From positions 1-32,535 of IMG/VR virus record IMGVR_UViG_3300037882_001201: a DNA stretch of 32,535 nucleotides; one strand, written 5' to 3'. The DNA comes from a virus. Made by a program: the position numbers and the translations under genes. Position 1 is the first letter of the stretch. Each line of letters opens with the position of its first letter. Positions 23,445 through 29,867 of this stretch are shown piece after piece. The notes under the pieces are model-generated. The model made no database searches, was not told the origin of the DNA, and saw nothing but the letters and a program-made list of their open reading frames with translations.

Positions 23445-24967
23445 ATATAAGCAGCCAAGTAACACAAACAATAACGGACGGTGTAACAACAACCGCACCT
23501 AGCGAGAATGCTGTATTTGATGCATTAGCATTAAAGTTAAATACAGCGACAGCGGCAACTACTTACCAACCATTAGATGCTGATTTAACATCTATTGCAG
23601 CTCTAGGATATTCAGTAACTTCATTCTTAAAGAAGACAGCATTAAATACATGGGCTTTAGATACATCTACATATATATCTGGTGCTGGTGCAAATAATAA
23701 ATCTGTAAGATACACTGGAGTAGGAACGGTAACTAGTGGATCATGGAATGATAATGGTGCTAATTTAACGGCTAGTATTTCTGGCGCATTTTCTGTGCTA
23801 TCAGCTGCTAGTGCAGATATGGGTGGATTAACTGCTGATATTTATTCTACTGGAGGGGCTATAACTATTGATGCTATTGGTGGTGATGCTACTTTGCAAT
23901 CTGATAATGTTGTTAGGATAAATGGTGCTGCTGGAATATCTTTAACGGGGGTCGTAGGTTTGGATAATAAAATAATATTTACAGCAGGTACTGATGAAGT
24001 TCCATTTGCCGAGCTTACGACAGGAGTAACACTTACTACGCCTGTTCAAGGCAGCATAGAATGGGACGGCAACAGAATGTATTTAACTGATGCAGGAGGT
24101 CGAGAAACTGTTGCCTATTTATCTGATGTAGGTGGGGGGGGAGGAATAACAATAGGTACATCTACAATTACTAGTGGAACTAATACACGAATATTATATA
24201 ATAATAGCGGTATAGTTGGCGAATATACATTAACAGGTAGTGGCACGAGTGTAGCAATGGGAACAAGCCCAATATTTGTAACTGACATTACAACTCCTAA
24301 AATTATTGGAGGTACAGCAAATACAAGTAAAATTACAAATGTAGGATCAACAAACGCAAGTGTAACAGCTGGTATAGCTCACGAGTGGGGAATTGGCAAT
24401 AATGGAACAACAATTGGAATGTCATTATTCCATTCTAATCAACTGTTATTAGGCACTACAACTGCACCTGGTGGGGCTCTTGCAATTCCTTTTAGAATAG
24501 GCAGTGGAACAAACACAATTGATATAGGTAGTTACAATGCTACATTTTCTTCAATTTGGTTCAATCAATCAACGCCAAGCACAAGTAATTTTGGGTTCTT
24601 AGGAAATAGTTCAACGACTTATTTGAATGGCACTTCAAATGTTTACTTTACAATTGGAGGTGCTGCAAAAGTAGCTATTTCTAGTACAGGAATGAGAGTT
24701 GGCGACTCAACCAACCCAAGTACTACATTACACGTAAATAGTACAACAGAACAGGTAAGAGTGGGGTATGACTCATCTAATTATTTAAGCATACAAGTTA
24801 CTGCAACAGGAGCAACTACTTACAATGCAGTAGGTAGTGGGGCAAAACATACATTTTCTGACAATGTAGAATTAACGCAAACAGTAACAACAGAAGCACT
24901 TACAAGTGATAGGAGCGTAACAATAGTAATTAATGGAACGACATATAAATTATTAGCAAAAGCATAG
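23435..24967 (+). CDS. tail fibre protein
   Basis: A 510-residue Gly/Ser/Thr/Ala-rich protein. The N-terminus 'TQTITDGVTTTAPSENAVFDALALKLNTATAATTYQPLDADLTSIAAL' is the standard start of many siphovirus tail fibres ('T-T-Y-Q-P-L-D-A-D-L'). The rest has repeated beta-strand turns ('GTSNVYFTIGG', 'GTTYKLLAKA') as in trimeric fibres. I see no C-terminal intramolecular chaperone (S74) motif and no lyase motif. It would bind the host surface. First gene after the connectors; its start lies inside the terminator gene end. Confidence 0.75.
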   Translation: MDINISSQVTQTITDGVTTTAPSENAVFDALALKLNTATAATTYQPLDADLTSIAALGYSVTSFLKKTALNTWALDTSTYISGAGANNKSVRYTGVGTVTSGSWNDNGANLTASISGAFSVLSAASADMGGLTADIYSTGGAITIDAIGGDATLQSDNVVRINGAAGISLTGVVGLDNKIIFTAGTDEVPFAELTTGVTLTTPVQGSIEWDGNRMYLTDAGGRETVAYLSDVGGGGGITIGTSTITSGTNTRILYNNSGIVGEYTLTGSGTSVAMGTSPIFVTDITTPKIIGGTANTSKITNVGSTNASVTAGIAHEWGIGNNGTTIGMSLFHSNQLLLGTTTAPGGALAIPFRIGSGTNTIDIGSYNATFSSIWFNQSTPSTSNFGFLGNSSTTYLNGTSNVYFTIGGAAKVAISSTGMRVGDSTNPSTTLHVNSTTEQVRVGYDSSNYLSIQVTATGATTYNAVGSGAKHTFSDNVELTQTVTTEALTSDRSVTIVINGTTYKLLAKA

Positions 24968-24968
24968 T

Positions 24969-25187
24969 ATGAGATATATATTAATAAGTACCGAGTTTCA
25001 AGGAGAAACACAAACTAAAGATGAAGAATATTCTGTTAAAATTCGGTTAGAAATAAAAGATACAGAAAGTATAGCAGATAATTTTTTTCGCTATTTAGAT
25101 GTTATTTCTTCTAATGAGTCAACTGGTTACGAAGTTGATGAACAAAGGGAAACAGAGATAAATAATTATTTAAAATCAATAAACTAA
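24969..25187 (+). CDS. hypothetical protein, 72 aa
   Basis: A small acidic protein starting MRYILISTEFQGETQTKDEEYSV, one base after the fibre stop. It contains 'KIRLEIKDTESIADNFFRYLDVISSNESTGYEVDEQRETEINNYL', with no Cys pair, signal or membrane segment. Not recognised. Its stop TAA shares its last A with the start of the following short gene, so it is part of the fibre-lysis operon. Confidence 0.55.
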   Translation: MRYILISTEFQGETQTKDEEYSVKIRLEIKDTESIADNFFRYLDVISSNESTGYEVDEQRETEINNYLKSIN

Positions 25188-25333
25188 TGGAAAAAAAATT
25201 AACAAAAGAGCAATCAATTGAAATTATAAAACAGGCATGCGATAAATTTATAGGAACAAAGCAAGACCACCTATTAATCGAACAGGCTATAATTTTAATT
25301 GAACATGAGTTAATAAAATCTTTAGAAAATTAA
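25187..25333 (+). CDS. small helical protein, 48 aa
   Basis: ATG 25187 overlaps the previous stop (TAATG), and the frame ends at TAA 25331-25333. The product MEKKLTKEQSIEIIKQACDKF...LLIEQAIILIEHELIKSLEN looks like two amphipathic helices, as in a small dimerising or adaptor protein. No homologue is recognised. The tight packing between fibre and lysis genes supports it being real. Confidence 0.5.
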   Translation: MEKKLTKEQSIEIIKQACDKFIGTKQDHLLIEQAIILIEHELIKSLEN

Positions 25334-25336
25334 TTT

Positions 25337-25516
25337 ATGACAAAATTTTTAAACGAACATCCAGATGTTCTAGGTGTAATATTAACACACTTCGCAGCGA
25401 TAGGAATAAGCTTTACAGATGTAGAAGTTGGGTTAAAAATAATTTCATTAATGGCTGCAATAGGCTATACTACTTGGAAGTGGAGAAGTGAATGGAAAAA
25501 AAATAACAATGGATAA
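25337..25516 (+). CDS. holin candidate, 59 aa
   Basis: A 59-residue protein with two possible membrane segments: ~10-26 (DVLGVILTHFAAIGISF) and ~30-48 (EVGLKIISLMAAIGYTTWK). A positively charged tail (KWRSEWKKNNNG) follows. The size, two-segment topology and basic C-terminus fit a class II holin. It directly precedes the endolysin gene, and their coding regions overlap by 8 nt (ATGGATAA). Holins have no conserved motif, so the call rests on topology and context. Confidence 0.65.
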   Translation: MTKFLNEHPDVLGVILTHFAAIGISFTDVEVGLKIISLMAAIGYTTWKWRSEWKKNNNG

Positions 25517-26000
25517 AGTAACATTAGACAGAATAAATTTACTTCATCCTAAATTAAGGGATGAAGTAAATGAAATTTATAAAGAAATTTGCGAAGCCTT
25601 AAAAGGTAAAGCCATGTGTAGGTTTACTCATACACTTAGAACATTTTCAGAACAAGACGCGCTGTTTAATTCAAAGCCACAAGTAACAAAAGCTAAAGGA
25701 GGTCAATCATACCATAATTATGGGTTGGCAATTGATATTGTTTTAGTAGTTGATAAAGATGGAAACGAAAGCTATGAGAGTGTTTCGTGGGATGTAAAAA
25801 CCGATTTTGATGGTGATGGAAAAAGTGATTGGCAAGAAGTAGTAGATATATTCAAGCGTTATGGATGGGAGTGGGGTGGAGATTGGAAATTTTACGATGC
25901 GCCACATTTTCAAAAAACATTTGGATATTCAACAATTGAACTATTAAATTTATTTAATCAAAAAAGATTTTTACCAAACTCAAATTATTTAGCAATATGA
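25509..26000 (+). CDS. endolysin: M15-family peptidase with EF-hand-like loop
   Basis: A 163-residue peptidoglycan peptidase of the VanY/L-alanyl-D-glutamate (M15) type. The start is ATG 25509; a GTG at 25488 would add residues encoded within the holin gene. The zinc site is visible as 'SYHNYGLAID' (His69, Asp76) and 'DAPHFQ' (His133). 'FTHTLRTFSEQDALFNSKPQVTKAKGGQSYH' is the standard substrate-side block. Between them 'DFDGDGKSDWQE' (99-110) fits an EF-hand calcium loop (Asp99, 101, 103, Gly104, Asp107, Glu110). The T5 endolysin is a known calcium-regulated member of this family. It would cut stem peptides at the end of infection. Confidence 0.9.
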   Translation: MDKVTLDRINLLHPKLRDEVNEIYKEICEALKGKAMCRFTHTLRTFSEQDALFNSKPQVTKAKGGQSYHNYGLAIDIVLVVDKDGNESYESVSWDVKTDFDGDGKSDWQEVVDIFKRYGWEWGGDWKFYDAPHFQKTFGYSTIELLNLFNQKRFLPNSNYLAI

Positions 26001-26146
26001 AAAACACTTTAGTATTTTTGAAATATGCAGCAGGGTCAATAGGCATAGGGGCTGTGATAGATGACTATAAATGGGTTGGAGTTACTTGTCTTATTGTTGG
26101 GGCTTTAGCCGATGCTGCAATAAAAGCATATTACAATGAAAAGTAA
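25997..26146 (+). CDS. second small membrane protein (holin / antiholin candidate), 49 aa
   Basis: ATG 25997 overlaps the endolysin stop (ATGA), and the frame ends at TAA 26144-26146. The product has two short hydrophobic stretches: 'LVFLKYAAGSIGIGAVI' (~5-21) and 'WVGVTCLIVGALADAAIKA' (~26-44), separated by 'DDYK'. It lies between endolysin and spanin. It could be a second holin or an antiholin paired with the 25337 gene; the sequence does not decide between them. Confidence 0.55.
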   Translation: MKNTLVFLKYAAGSIGIGAVIDDYKWVGVTCLIVGALADAAIKAYYNEK

Positions 26147-26570
26147 TATAATATTATTACTAATATTATTAACGAGTTGTGATGCGTCTAAGCGTATTTC
26201 ACGAATAATAAAAAGAAACCCACATTTAATTAGTGTTGATACTGTTTGGCGGGTAGATACTATAATAGTTGGGGAGGCTTCAAAAGATAGCACATTCCAC
26301 TTCTATCAACACGATACTATTGTTTTAAAGAAAGAAAATTTAACGGTTAAATACTTTTTTAATCGTGATTCCACGGTGTATATAAGTGGTAAATGTGATG
26401 CCGATACTATATATAAATACTATCCTGTTCAGGTAAATAAGATAGAAGTGCTGAAAACAATAAGCTTTTTAGATAAAATAAAAATATTTATATTTGATTA
26501 TTGGTGGATATTTGCTATTATTTTTTACATAATAATCAAAAAAACTAACATTCTAAGTAAAATTTTCTAA
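26136..26570 (+). CDS. unimolecular spanin (u-spanin) candidate
   Basis: A 144-residue protein with both ends membrane-directed. The N-terminus MKSNIILLLILLTSCDASKR is a lipoprotein signal with lipobox LTSC (Cys15). The C-terminus has a transmembrane helix at ~118-134 (FIFDYWWIFAIIFYIII) followed by basic residues. The periplasmic middle is beta-rich with repeated 'VDT', 'HDTIVL' and 'RDSTVYI' strands. An outer-membrane lipoprotein anchored at its other end in the inner membrane is exactly the layout of u-spanins such as T1 gp11, which fuse the membranes in the last step of lysis. The start overlaps the previous gene by 11 nt. Confidence 0.75.
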   Translation: MKSNIILLLILLTSCDASKRISRIIKRNPHLISVDTVWRVDTIIVGEASKDSTFHFYQHDTIVLKKENLTVKYFFNRDSTVYISGKCDADTIYKYYPVQVNKIEVLKTISFLDKIKIFIFDYWWIFAIIFYIIIKKTNILSKIF

Positions 26571-26632
26571 TTGATTATCAATGAGTTATGTGTTTTATTA
26601 AAAATAAATGTATCTCGTATTACTATTTAATA

Positions 26633-26640
26633 TATATTTG
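26633..26640 (+). promoter_or_regulatory. putative -7 box TATATTTG
   Basis: TATATTTG fits TAnnTTTG and lies 37 nt before the ATG at 26678, giving a leader of about 30 nt. No TTG is clear at -33. It begins a new transcription unit after the lysis cassette (gap 26571-26677). Confidence 0.4.
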
Positions 26641-26667
26641 ATATATAATTAATAACAAACCTTTAAT

Positions 26668-26890
26668 ACTCGCTAAAATGAACGCAACAATCGCAATGCA
26701 ACAAAATGAAGAAATGGTAAATGATTTATTATTTTCTTCTAAAAAAATGGCAGCAAATTTTAACATTTCAGTTATTGAAGCTATTGACAAAAAAATAAAA
26801 GTGTATCAAAAAATTTACCCTCAAAGTGCATTAGCGTGGTTTTTAAGAGGTGAAGAAGCAAAAAGATCTATTTAACTAACTTTAGCGAGT
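26668..26890 (+). repeat. 10-bp inverted repeat flanking the 65-aa ORF
   Basis: ACTCGCTAAA at 26668-26677, touching the ATG at 26678, is the exact reverse complement of TTTAGCGAGT at 26881-26890, a few bases after the stop codon. In the RNA the two could pair across the whole gene and cover the start codon region. Confidence 0.5.
26678..26875 (+). CDS. hypothetical protein, 65 aa
   Basis: A helical, basic protein starting MNATIAMQQNEEMVNDLLFSSKKMAANFNISVIEAIDKK. No known fold, signal peptide or membrane segment is visible. First gene after the lysis cassette and first of a group of small early-type genes. Its leader contains AACCTTTAATA, similar to the leader of the gene at 27035. The bracketing inverted repeat suggests control at the RNA level. 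Confidence 0.55.
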   Translation: MNATIAMQQNEEMVNDLLFSSKKMAANFNISVIEAIDKKIKVYQKIYPQSALAWFLRGEEAKRSI

Positions 26891-27026
26891 GCAAGAAATC
26901 GAAAGAAAGTACTGCACTGCTTTTATAATAAAGGTTGGTGAGATGCCAGAAATTGCCACTCCACACTGAGAATATATACCGCTATTGAACGGCAGCGGTT
27001 ATGAGCGAAGCCAACCTTTTAATAAT
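26881..27026 (+). ncRNA. structured RNA candidate
   Basis: A 146-nt gene-free stretch with several nested inverted repeats. (a) AGTGCA (26888-26893) pairs with TGCACT (26913-26918), followed by TTTT. (b) AAAGGTTGG (26930-26938) pairs with CCAACCTTT (27011-27019), and the AT-rich flanks extend the helix. (c) Inside it, ACCGCT (26978-26983) pairs with AGCGGT (26994-26999) around a 10-nt loop. A weaker helix GTGAG/CTcCAC lies between. This gives a multi-branched domain of about 90 nt. It ends 8 nt before the start of the 27035 gene, so a regulatory leader is possible. I do not recognise it as tRNA, hammerhead or a known riboswitch. Confidence 0.5.
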
Positions 27027-27034
27027 TATAAGAT

Positions 27035-27214
27035 ATGGAAATGATACAACCTATACTATTAGCTAATATTAAAGAGTTATTAGTAATGCAAATGAAGCCT
27101 TCTGAGGTGATTTATTTAATGAAGCTAAATAAATGGACGAATGACAAGTTAAAATACGACTTCAATTTTCATTGTGCATTAAAAGAAATTATTAACCAAA
27201 CAAAATGGAATTAG
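27035..27214 (+). CDS. hypothetical protein, 59 aa
   Basis: ATG 27035 to TAG 27212-27214. The product MEMIQPILLANIKELLVMQMKPSEVIYLMKLNKWTNDKLKYDF... is helical. 'MKPSEVIYLMKLNKWTNDKLKYDF' has the feel of an HTH-like helix pair, but no family is recognised. It starts right after the structured RNA candidate and overlaps the next gene by 10 nt. Confidence 0.5.
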   Translation: MEMIQPILLANIKELLVMQMKPSEVIYLMKLNKWTNDKLKYDFNFHCALKEIINQTKWN

Positions 27215-27420
27215 AAAAAGTGCAACGTGCCAAAGAGCTATTAGCCTATTCAAATATTAGAATGAAGAGGTATTTGAATAATCTAAAAATATGGGATAAT
27301 TTGCAAGGTAGTGAAATTACAGAACAAAAAATTTTAATTTATGAACAAATAGAGGCTAATTGTAGAGCAGCATTAAGATTAATTAATTATATAAAAAACA
27401 AATCAAATGAAAAATATTAG
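27205..27420 (+). CDS. hypothetical protein, 71 aa
   Basis: A helical, Lys/Glu-rich protein starting MELEKVQRAKELLAYSNIRMKRYLNNLKIWDNLQ, with heptad-like spacing of Leu and Ile throughout. Likely a coiled coil. No signature recognised. It overlaps the genes on both sides (10 and 14 nt), as expected in an operon of small genes. Confidence 0.5.
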   Translation: MELEKVQRAKELLAYSNIRMKRYLNNLKIWDNLQGSEITEQKILIYEQIEANCRAALRLINYIKNKSNEKY

Positions 27421-27694
27421 AGATGTAATTTTGCAGGGTCGAGATGTAGACCATTGGCACAAACAAAAAATAAGAACAAATAATAAACACTGGTTCTTAA
27501 TTGTAAGCCTAGTTAGTATAGTATACATAGGACATACTTGTATATTGTTAGAGAGGATGGATAGTTATAAAAAATTTGATGAAAAATTAAAAGAAAAAAA
27601 TAGTATAATTTTAAGACAAAACTTTGATATTAAAACACTTCAAGAGGCTGTTGATAGTGCTGTATATTTTCACGAAATAATAAAAACCAAATGA
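27407..27694 (+). CDS. single-pass membrane protein with coiled coil, 95 aa
   Basis: Residues ~29-48 (HWFLIVSLVSIVYIGHTCIL) form a transmembrane helix, after a basic N-terminal part (HWHKQKIRTNNK) that should remain in the cytoplasm. Residues ~53-90 (YKKFDEKLKEKNSIILRQNFDIKTLQEAV) form a coiled coil facing the periplasm by the positive-inside rule. Function unknown; phage inner-membrane proteins of this type may act in exclusion or host takeover. Overlaps both neighbours (14 and 4 nt). Confidence 0.5.
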   Translation: MKNIRDVILQGRDVDHWHKQKIRTNNKHWFLIVSLVSIVYIGHTCILLERMDSYKKFDEKLKEKNSIILRQNFDIKTLQEAVDSAVYFHEIIKTK

Positions 27695-27966
27695 AAGAAA
27701 AAGAACAAGCAAGAAAAATGTATTGGACTGGAGTAGAACATAAGAAAATTTGTAAAGATTTAAACATTACATATCATAGAATGCAAGATTTTATAGTTGA
27801 TTTTGTTGAAGAAAAAAGGGCTGAGTTAAATAATGAAAAAACTAGAATAGACTATATTAGAGGTGTAGAGAGTGAGTTGTTTATTGAAATAGAAAAACCA
27901 TTAAATGAACAAAATAAAAAATATTTAAACGATTTATCATTAATATATTCTACCTATGTTGTGTGA
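27691..27966 (+). CDS. small HTH-like DNA-binding protein, 91 aa
   Basis: Residues ~5-35 (QARKMYWTGVEHKKICKDLNITYHRMQDFIVDFVEEKRAEL) look like a helix-turn-helix of the Trp-repressor/transposase-like type: 'W-T-G-V-x-x-K-x-I-x-K-x-L-x-I-x-x-x-R-M'. A charged helical C-terminal part follows. It could be a regulator of early genes. The start overlaps the membrane protein by ATGA; the end overlaps the next gene by 11 nt. Confidence 0.45.
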   Translation: MKEKEQARKMYWTGVEHKKICKDLNITYHRMQDFIVDFVEEKRAELNNEKTRIDYIRGVESELFIEIEKPLNEQNKKYLNDLSLIYSTYVV

Positions 27967-28159
27967 GTTTTTTGTTAACGGAGATTTAAAGAAATTTAGA
28001 GTTTCTTTAGTTTCAAATTTTAAAAATGAAAAAATGAGAATGGACTATAAGTTAAGTTGTGTTAATGAAGAAACGTGTAGTGAATATGATGGGTTGATCA
28101 TACCACATGAAAAATTTAAAAATAGTTGGAGAGAAAATAAAATAAAAGTAATAATCTAA
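27956..28159 (+). CDS. hypothetical protein, 67 aa
   Basis: A small beta-rich protein MLCEFFVNGDLKKFRVSLVSNFKNEKMRMDYKL... with three cysteines, two of them in 'SCVNEETCSEYDGLII'. No family recognised. It overlaps the HTH-like gene by 11 nt and precedes the ERF gene by 10 nt. Confidence 0.5.
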   Translation: MLCEFFVNGDLKKFRVSLVSNFKNEKMRMDYKLSCVNEETCSEYDGLIIPHEKFKNSWRENKIKVII

Positions 28160-28169
28160 AAACAAACTA

Positions 28170-28781
28170 ATGAAACAAATTGCAGCCGCCTTATTAAAGG
28201 CTCAAAAAGAAATGGGCAATGCTACAAAAGATAGCAAAAACCCATTCTTTAAAAGTTCCTATGCGGACTTAAATGCAATTAGAGAGGCTTGTATGCCGTC
28301 TTTAAATGCAAACGGAATAGTAGTATTACAACCTACTGTAACGATTGAAGGGAAGAACTACGTTAAGACTGTATTACTTCATGAGAGTGGAGAAACATTT
28401 GAAAGTTTAACTGAGATAATTTACTCAAAGATTAACGATGCACAAAGTCAAGGTAGTGGAATTACTTATGCTAGACGTTATGGGTTACAATCACTTGTAA
28501 ACGTAGGAGCTGAAGATGACGATGGGAATAAAGCAAGTAATAATAAGCCTATTGTAGATAAAATTACACCTACTCAAATAAGTATCATTGAAGGCTTAAT
28601 GCAAACTAGTACGTTGAATGACACACAATTAACATTCATTCAAAAGAACATGATGGATTGCACTCAGGAACAGGCTACAAAATGGATTGAGAATTTAAAA
28701 GGAAAACAAGTAGATGCGATTGAAGCAGGAAATAGTTACACACAAACAGACATTAAAAATAAACTAAAAACAATAAAATAA
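28170..28781 (+). CDS. ERF-family single-strand annealing recombinase
   Basis: A 203-residue protein with the ERF core: 'IAAALLKAQKEMGNATKDSKNPFFKSSYADLNAIREACMPSLNANGIVVLQP' (~3-54), 'VKTVLLHESGETFES' (~65-79), and 'AQSQGSGITYARRYGLQSLVNVGAEDDDGN' (~91-120). The 'Q-x-x-G-S-x-x-T-Y-x-R-R-Y-x-L' stretch is the family hallmark. These proteins anneal complementary single strands during phage recombination and repair. The C-terminal part is variable. It lies just upstream of the cassette array; such recombinases could help exchange DNA at the locus, though not at attC sites themselves. Confidence 0.9.
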   Translation: MKQIAAALLKAQKEMGNATKDSKNPFFKSSYADLNAIREACMPSLNANGIVVLQPTVTIEGKNYVKTVLLHESGETFESLTEIIYSKINDAQSQGSGITYARRYGLQSLVNVGAEDDDGNKASNNKPIVDKITPTQISIIEGLMQTSTLNDTQLTFIQKNMMDCTQEQATKWIENLKGKQVDAIEAGNSYTQTDIKNKLKTIK

Positions 28782-28782
28782 A

Positions 28783-29031
28783 ATGGCAACAGAAAAAGTA
28801 TTTTTAAAAGGGTTTAGATTCTTTAAACCAAACGACAAAGCTCCAGCCTTTGTCAAAGCAAGTGTAGTATTAAGCCCAAACGAGTTAATATCTTGCATCA
28901 AAGAAAATGAAAAGTATTTCACAGAGTATAACGGTAATAAACAATTGAAATTACAGTTATTAGAAAATGATAAAGGCTTATATTTTGTAGTTGATACTTA
29001 TAAAATGGAAAAAGATTCATTTATTTTCTAA
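28783..29031 (+). CDS. small protein next to the recombinase, 82 aa
   Basis: Starts 1 nt after the ERF stop: MATEKVFLKGFRFFKPNDKAPAFVKASVVLSPNELISCIKENEKYF. The 'F-x-K-G-F-R-F-F-x-P-x-x-x-A-P-x-F-V' opening is a pattern I associate with proteins paired with phage annealing proteins or single-strand binding proteins in Bacteroidota phages. No known domain is confirmed. Likely co-expressed with ERF. Confidence 0.6.
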   Translation: MATEKVFLKGFRFFKPNDKAPAFVKASVVLSPNELISCIKENEKYFTEYNGNKQLKLQLLENDKGLYFVVDTYKMEKDSFIF

Positions 29032-29057
29032 TTCATAAATTTATATCCACAGTAAAA

Positions 29058-29189
29058 ATGCAAGAGTTAAAACAAATAGAATTAAAACAAGCTATCGGTA
29101 AGATCATAAAAGATGTTTTCATTCAGCATAGAAACAACTATACAAAGGCTGTTTCTTCAATAGCGCAAAGGTGGTGTTACAAGCAGTAA
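29058..29189 (+). CDS. short basic protein, 43 aa, possibly truncated at cassette junction
   Basis: ATG 29058 to TAA 29187-29189 encodes MQELKQIELKQAIGKIIKD followed by VFIQHRNNYTKAVSSIAQRWCYKQ. The last codons (tgt tac aag cag taa) lie over GTTACAAGC (29176-29184), which is the left end of the first gene cassette. The C-terminus may therefore be supplied by the inserted cassette, making this a hybrid or truncated gene. No fold recognised. Confidence 0.45.
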   Translation: MQELKQIELKQAIGKIIKDVFIQHRNNYTKAVSSIAQRWCYKQ

Positions 29190-29205
29190 ACTAGAGAAGC
29201 AATCA

Positions 29206-29676
29206 ATGATACAAACTTTAAATATAAACGAAATGATAAGACCATATTTAATACAAAGAGCAAAATTTGAAAATAGAAGCGGAAAAGGAATTGATACTTT
29301 ACTTGGATTTGACTATATGGGAAGTGCCGAGTTTGAGTGGGGAGCATTACCAAAAGCATTACAAAGGACAAGAGAAAACGAAAAGGAGTATGTTCAATTT
29401 GAATTTACTTTTGAAAATTTTGAGGATAAGCCAATAATGATTTTGTGTAAAGAATCCGATAAAGACGAGTTGCCAAAAATACTGGATCAACTTGCTGATA
29501 GAGAATTAAGGCTAAAAGGATATTGCGATTTAGATGCTTATTTAAAAGGAAATAAAGATTATAGAACTTCTGACTTTTGGTGGGACATTGAAAATGATTA
29601 TTTCTTTTGGCGTTCAAATGAAGAATTTAATAACAAGTTTAAGGACACGCTATTTTTAGCAAACACAGGAGCGTAG
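29206..29676 (+). CDS. cassette 1 protein, 156 aa (YMGSAEFEWGAL family)
   Basis: MIQTLNINEMIRPYLIQRAKFENRSGKGIDTLLGFDYMGSAEFEWGALPKALQRTRENEKEYV... The 'D-Y-M-G-S-A-E-F-E-W-G-A-L-P-x-A-L' motif (~36-52) is one I remember from uncharacterised phage and bacterial proteins; the function is unknown to me. The rest is mixed alpha/beta with an aromatic-rich C-terminus ('DFWWDIENDYFFWRSNEEF'). It occupies cassette 1, 22 nt after the left core site and 10 nt before its attC-like element. Confidence 0.65.
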   Translation: MIQTLNINEMIRPYLIQRAKFENRSGKGIDTLLGFDYMGSAEFEWGALPKALQRTRENEKEYVQFEFTFENFEDKPIMILCKESDKDELPKILDQLADRELRLKGYCDLDAYLKGNKDYRTSDFWWDIENDYFFWRSNEEFNNKFKDTLFLANTGA

Positions 29677-29686
29677 GCAGTTTATT

Positions 29687-29821
29687 GCTTGTAACGTATC
29701 GGGGCTTGTAGCAGTAGGGGATTTATAGCACTACTGTTCAATATAGCACCACAGCCTAATAGAAGTACTAAGGCTCAAAAATTGCACTTCTGCCCCTATT
29801 GCTACAAACCCTTCTTAGCGG
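29687..29821 (+). repeat. attC-like element A
   Basis: R''-like GCTTGTAAC (29687-29695). GGGGCTTGTAGCAGTAGGGG (29701-29720) pairs with CCCCTATTGCTACAAACCC (29793-29811), with one A/C mismatch, one G·T wobble and an unpaired end base. The distal core is degenerate (CTTAGCGG, 29814-29821). A small internal inverted repeat AGAAGT/ACTTCT (29761-29766, 29786-29791) lies inside the large loop. R'' is exactly complementary to GTTACAAGC at the left end of the cassette (29176-29184). Confidence 0.65.
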
Positions 29822-29867
29822 TTCGGGCTTGGGTAATCAAGGGTGTCAAATTTTAAATAACAAAAAA

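Noticed and set aside
26930-27019. tRNA, hammerhead ribozyme or cobalamin riboswitch in the structured stretch
   Set aside because: No T-loop GTTCNANNC or anticodon arm, no CTGANGA...GAAA core, and no B12-box match that I can align; left as an unassigned structure.
29799-29867. Upstream extension of the cassette 2 ORF (start at 29799)
   Set aside because: This part overlaps the 3' arm of attC-like element A. An A-rich leader and ATG at 29868 give a better start.
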